From contig JBNGIS010011626.1 of the NCBI GenBank assembly GCA_049999725.1, positions 1 to 31,461 of the forward strand: a stretch of 31,461 bases of DNA, written 5' to 3'. Positions within the stretch are counted from its first letter, which is position 1. Every line of letters begins with the position of its first letter. A model generated the notes under the pieces. It did no database searches. It saw nothing but the letters and a program-made list of their open reading frames with translations, and had not been told where the DNA came from. Made by a program: the position numbers and the translations under genes. The stretch comes from Haplomitrium mnioides (Eukaryota > Marchantiophyta > Haplomitriopsida > Calobryales). Below are positions 30,441-31,461 of the stretch, piece after piece.

Positions 30441-30746
30441 TTTAGAATACAGAAAGAGTTTTAAAGGCTTATAGATTTATCAAAATGCAGAAAACCAAGT
30501 CTCTAGGATATCCAAAACAAGGATAGATTGCCAATACCTCCACATGAAAGTCCTTTCAAACTTTCAACTTTTGCCAAAACAATTCTTCAAACTTTCATAA
30601 TAGCTTGAAAAGAACTTTTTGAAATGTTGATGCTACATTATTTCCCCACATATTTGAAGTGTCGAGGTTGTGGAACTTTCAAAATACACTGATGTATCTC
30701 GACGTCAAACTTTCAACAAAACAACGACGCATCGAAGATTTCGCTC
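30441..30746. other. Unassigned stretch left of the gap
   Basis: This is the place where the 5' leader, primer-binding site and 5' LTR of D would be expected, but I see no TGGTATCAGAGC-type primer site and no match to the probable 3' LTR. Confidence 0.4.
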
Positions 30747-30846
30747 NNNNNNNNNNNNNNNNNNNNNNNNNNNNNNNNNNNNNNNNNNNNNNNNNNNNNN
30801 NNNNNNNNNNNNNNNNNNNNNNNNNNNNNNNNNNNNNNNNNNNNNN
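30747..30846. other. Assembly gap (100 N)
   Basis: Exactly 100 N, a common placeholder length, so the real gap size is probably unknown. Open frames spanning it are meaningless. Confidence 0.98.
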
Positions 30847-31461
30847 CTACAACTCGCTGCAATCTGTGAGATTTGATGAGTTCTTCGTCAAATTTGATCA
30901 ATCTTTCCTGAACAACTGATCTTCTTCGATATTCGAATCAATTTGCGAAATGTTCTTGTCCAATTGAACAATCTTTCCACAAGAAAACTTGTTTGATGTG
31001 CTTCAATCCTGGTGTTGATTCATCTTCAAGTCTTCACCAATGGAAACACTTAATCTCATTCCTCTTCTTCAAAAGAATTTCAATGATTGCACTTCAATCG
31101 AAATCCTTTCTGCCTAGATTGAATGAACAACTCTACTGCATCTTGAATCGAGTCAGCTTGATGAAATCGAGCTCGACTTCAGCTTGATGAAAAATACATG
31201 TGCATATGATTCTTGAGGATTTTTAATGAAATTTTCACATGGAGATGTTTGCAATCCAATTGTGATTCCAATTCTACTTCAATTCGAATCTAAATTCTGG
31301 AAAAAACAGAATTGATCCCTTGCTGAAACTTCAAATCTGAATTCACTCTTCACTCTCTTCGCTGCTACTTGTTTGAATGTAGAATAAAATATAGTATTAT
31401 ATTATATAAAATGAATAGAGGAAGAAAGCATAACATTTGAATAGATTGAAATATAGGGGGA
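30847..31461. other. Unassigned stretch right of the gap
   Basis: AT-rich with many TTCAAT/ATTCGAA-like words (AATTGAAC, ATTCGAATC, CAATTCGAATC). No gene or clear terminal repeat was found. It may be leader or LTR sequence of element D, or another repeat. Confidence 0.4.

Noticed and set aside
30659-30919. Open frames crossing the N run
   Set aside because: The N stretch is an assembly gap; the frames are artefacts.

Overview
The window looks like nuclear DNA of a plant, most likely a seed plant, from a repeat-rich and gene-poor region. Evidence for this is the presence of several decayed LTR retrotransposons of both the Ty3/gypsy and Ty1/copia superfamilies, with plant-type polyprotein motifs. 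I found no intact host gene, tRNA, rRNA or CRISPR array. Species cannot be told from this sequence. A 100-base run of N (30747-30846) marks an assembly gap.

Layout. (1) 1 to about 3660: element A, a minus-strand gypsy fragment with protease, gag, a candidate primer-binding site and a 5' LTR; its pol genes and 3' LTR lie beyond the left edge. (2) About 3660-8850: AT-rich DNA without a recognisable gene, holding two local tandem duplications and a decayed LINE-like ORF1 fragment on the minus strand. (3) 8851-12074: element B, a plus-strand gypsy copy without a 5' end, carrying the second half of gag, protease, a deletion in place of RT, RNase H and integrase, a polypurine tract and a 3' LTR. 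(4) 12075-24404: element C, a nearly complete minus-strand gypsy element with both LTRs, inserted inside the 3' LTR of B. The B LTR resumes at 24405, and the target duplication is GCACA / GCACG. (5) About 24770-25200: unassigned. (6) About 25205-30440: element D, a minus-strand copia element with a probable 3' LTR, RNase H, RT, integrase, protease and gag, full of stops and frameshifts. (7) 30440-31461: unassigned DNA around the gap.

A, B and C belong to one gypsy family, or to close subfamilies. They share three CCHC knuckles in Gag, the protease motif DGGVGVNIM (DMGVRVNIM in B), a conserved pro-RT spacer, related LTR blocks and, in A and C, the same primer-binding-site-like sequence. The RT motifs (an F-I-D-D-F core, and a fingers region with FIYPV and WVSP) and the lack of a visible chromodomain suggest a non-chromovirus, Athila/Tat-like lineage; this is an inference.

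All copies look dead. In C many lesions are C:G to T:A transitions, as expected for long-methylated plant repeats. The most unusual structural feature is the left LTR of C, which is about 890 bp longer than its partner because of three separate tandem-repeat expansions, one of them a 42-bp unit built from three diverged 14-mers. I see no convincing new functional system; the points of interest concern retroelement structure and decay.
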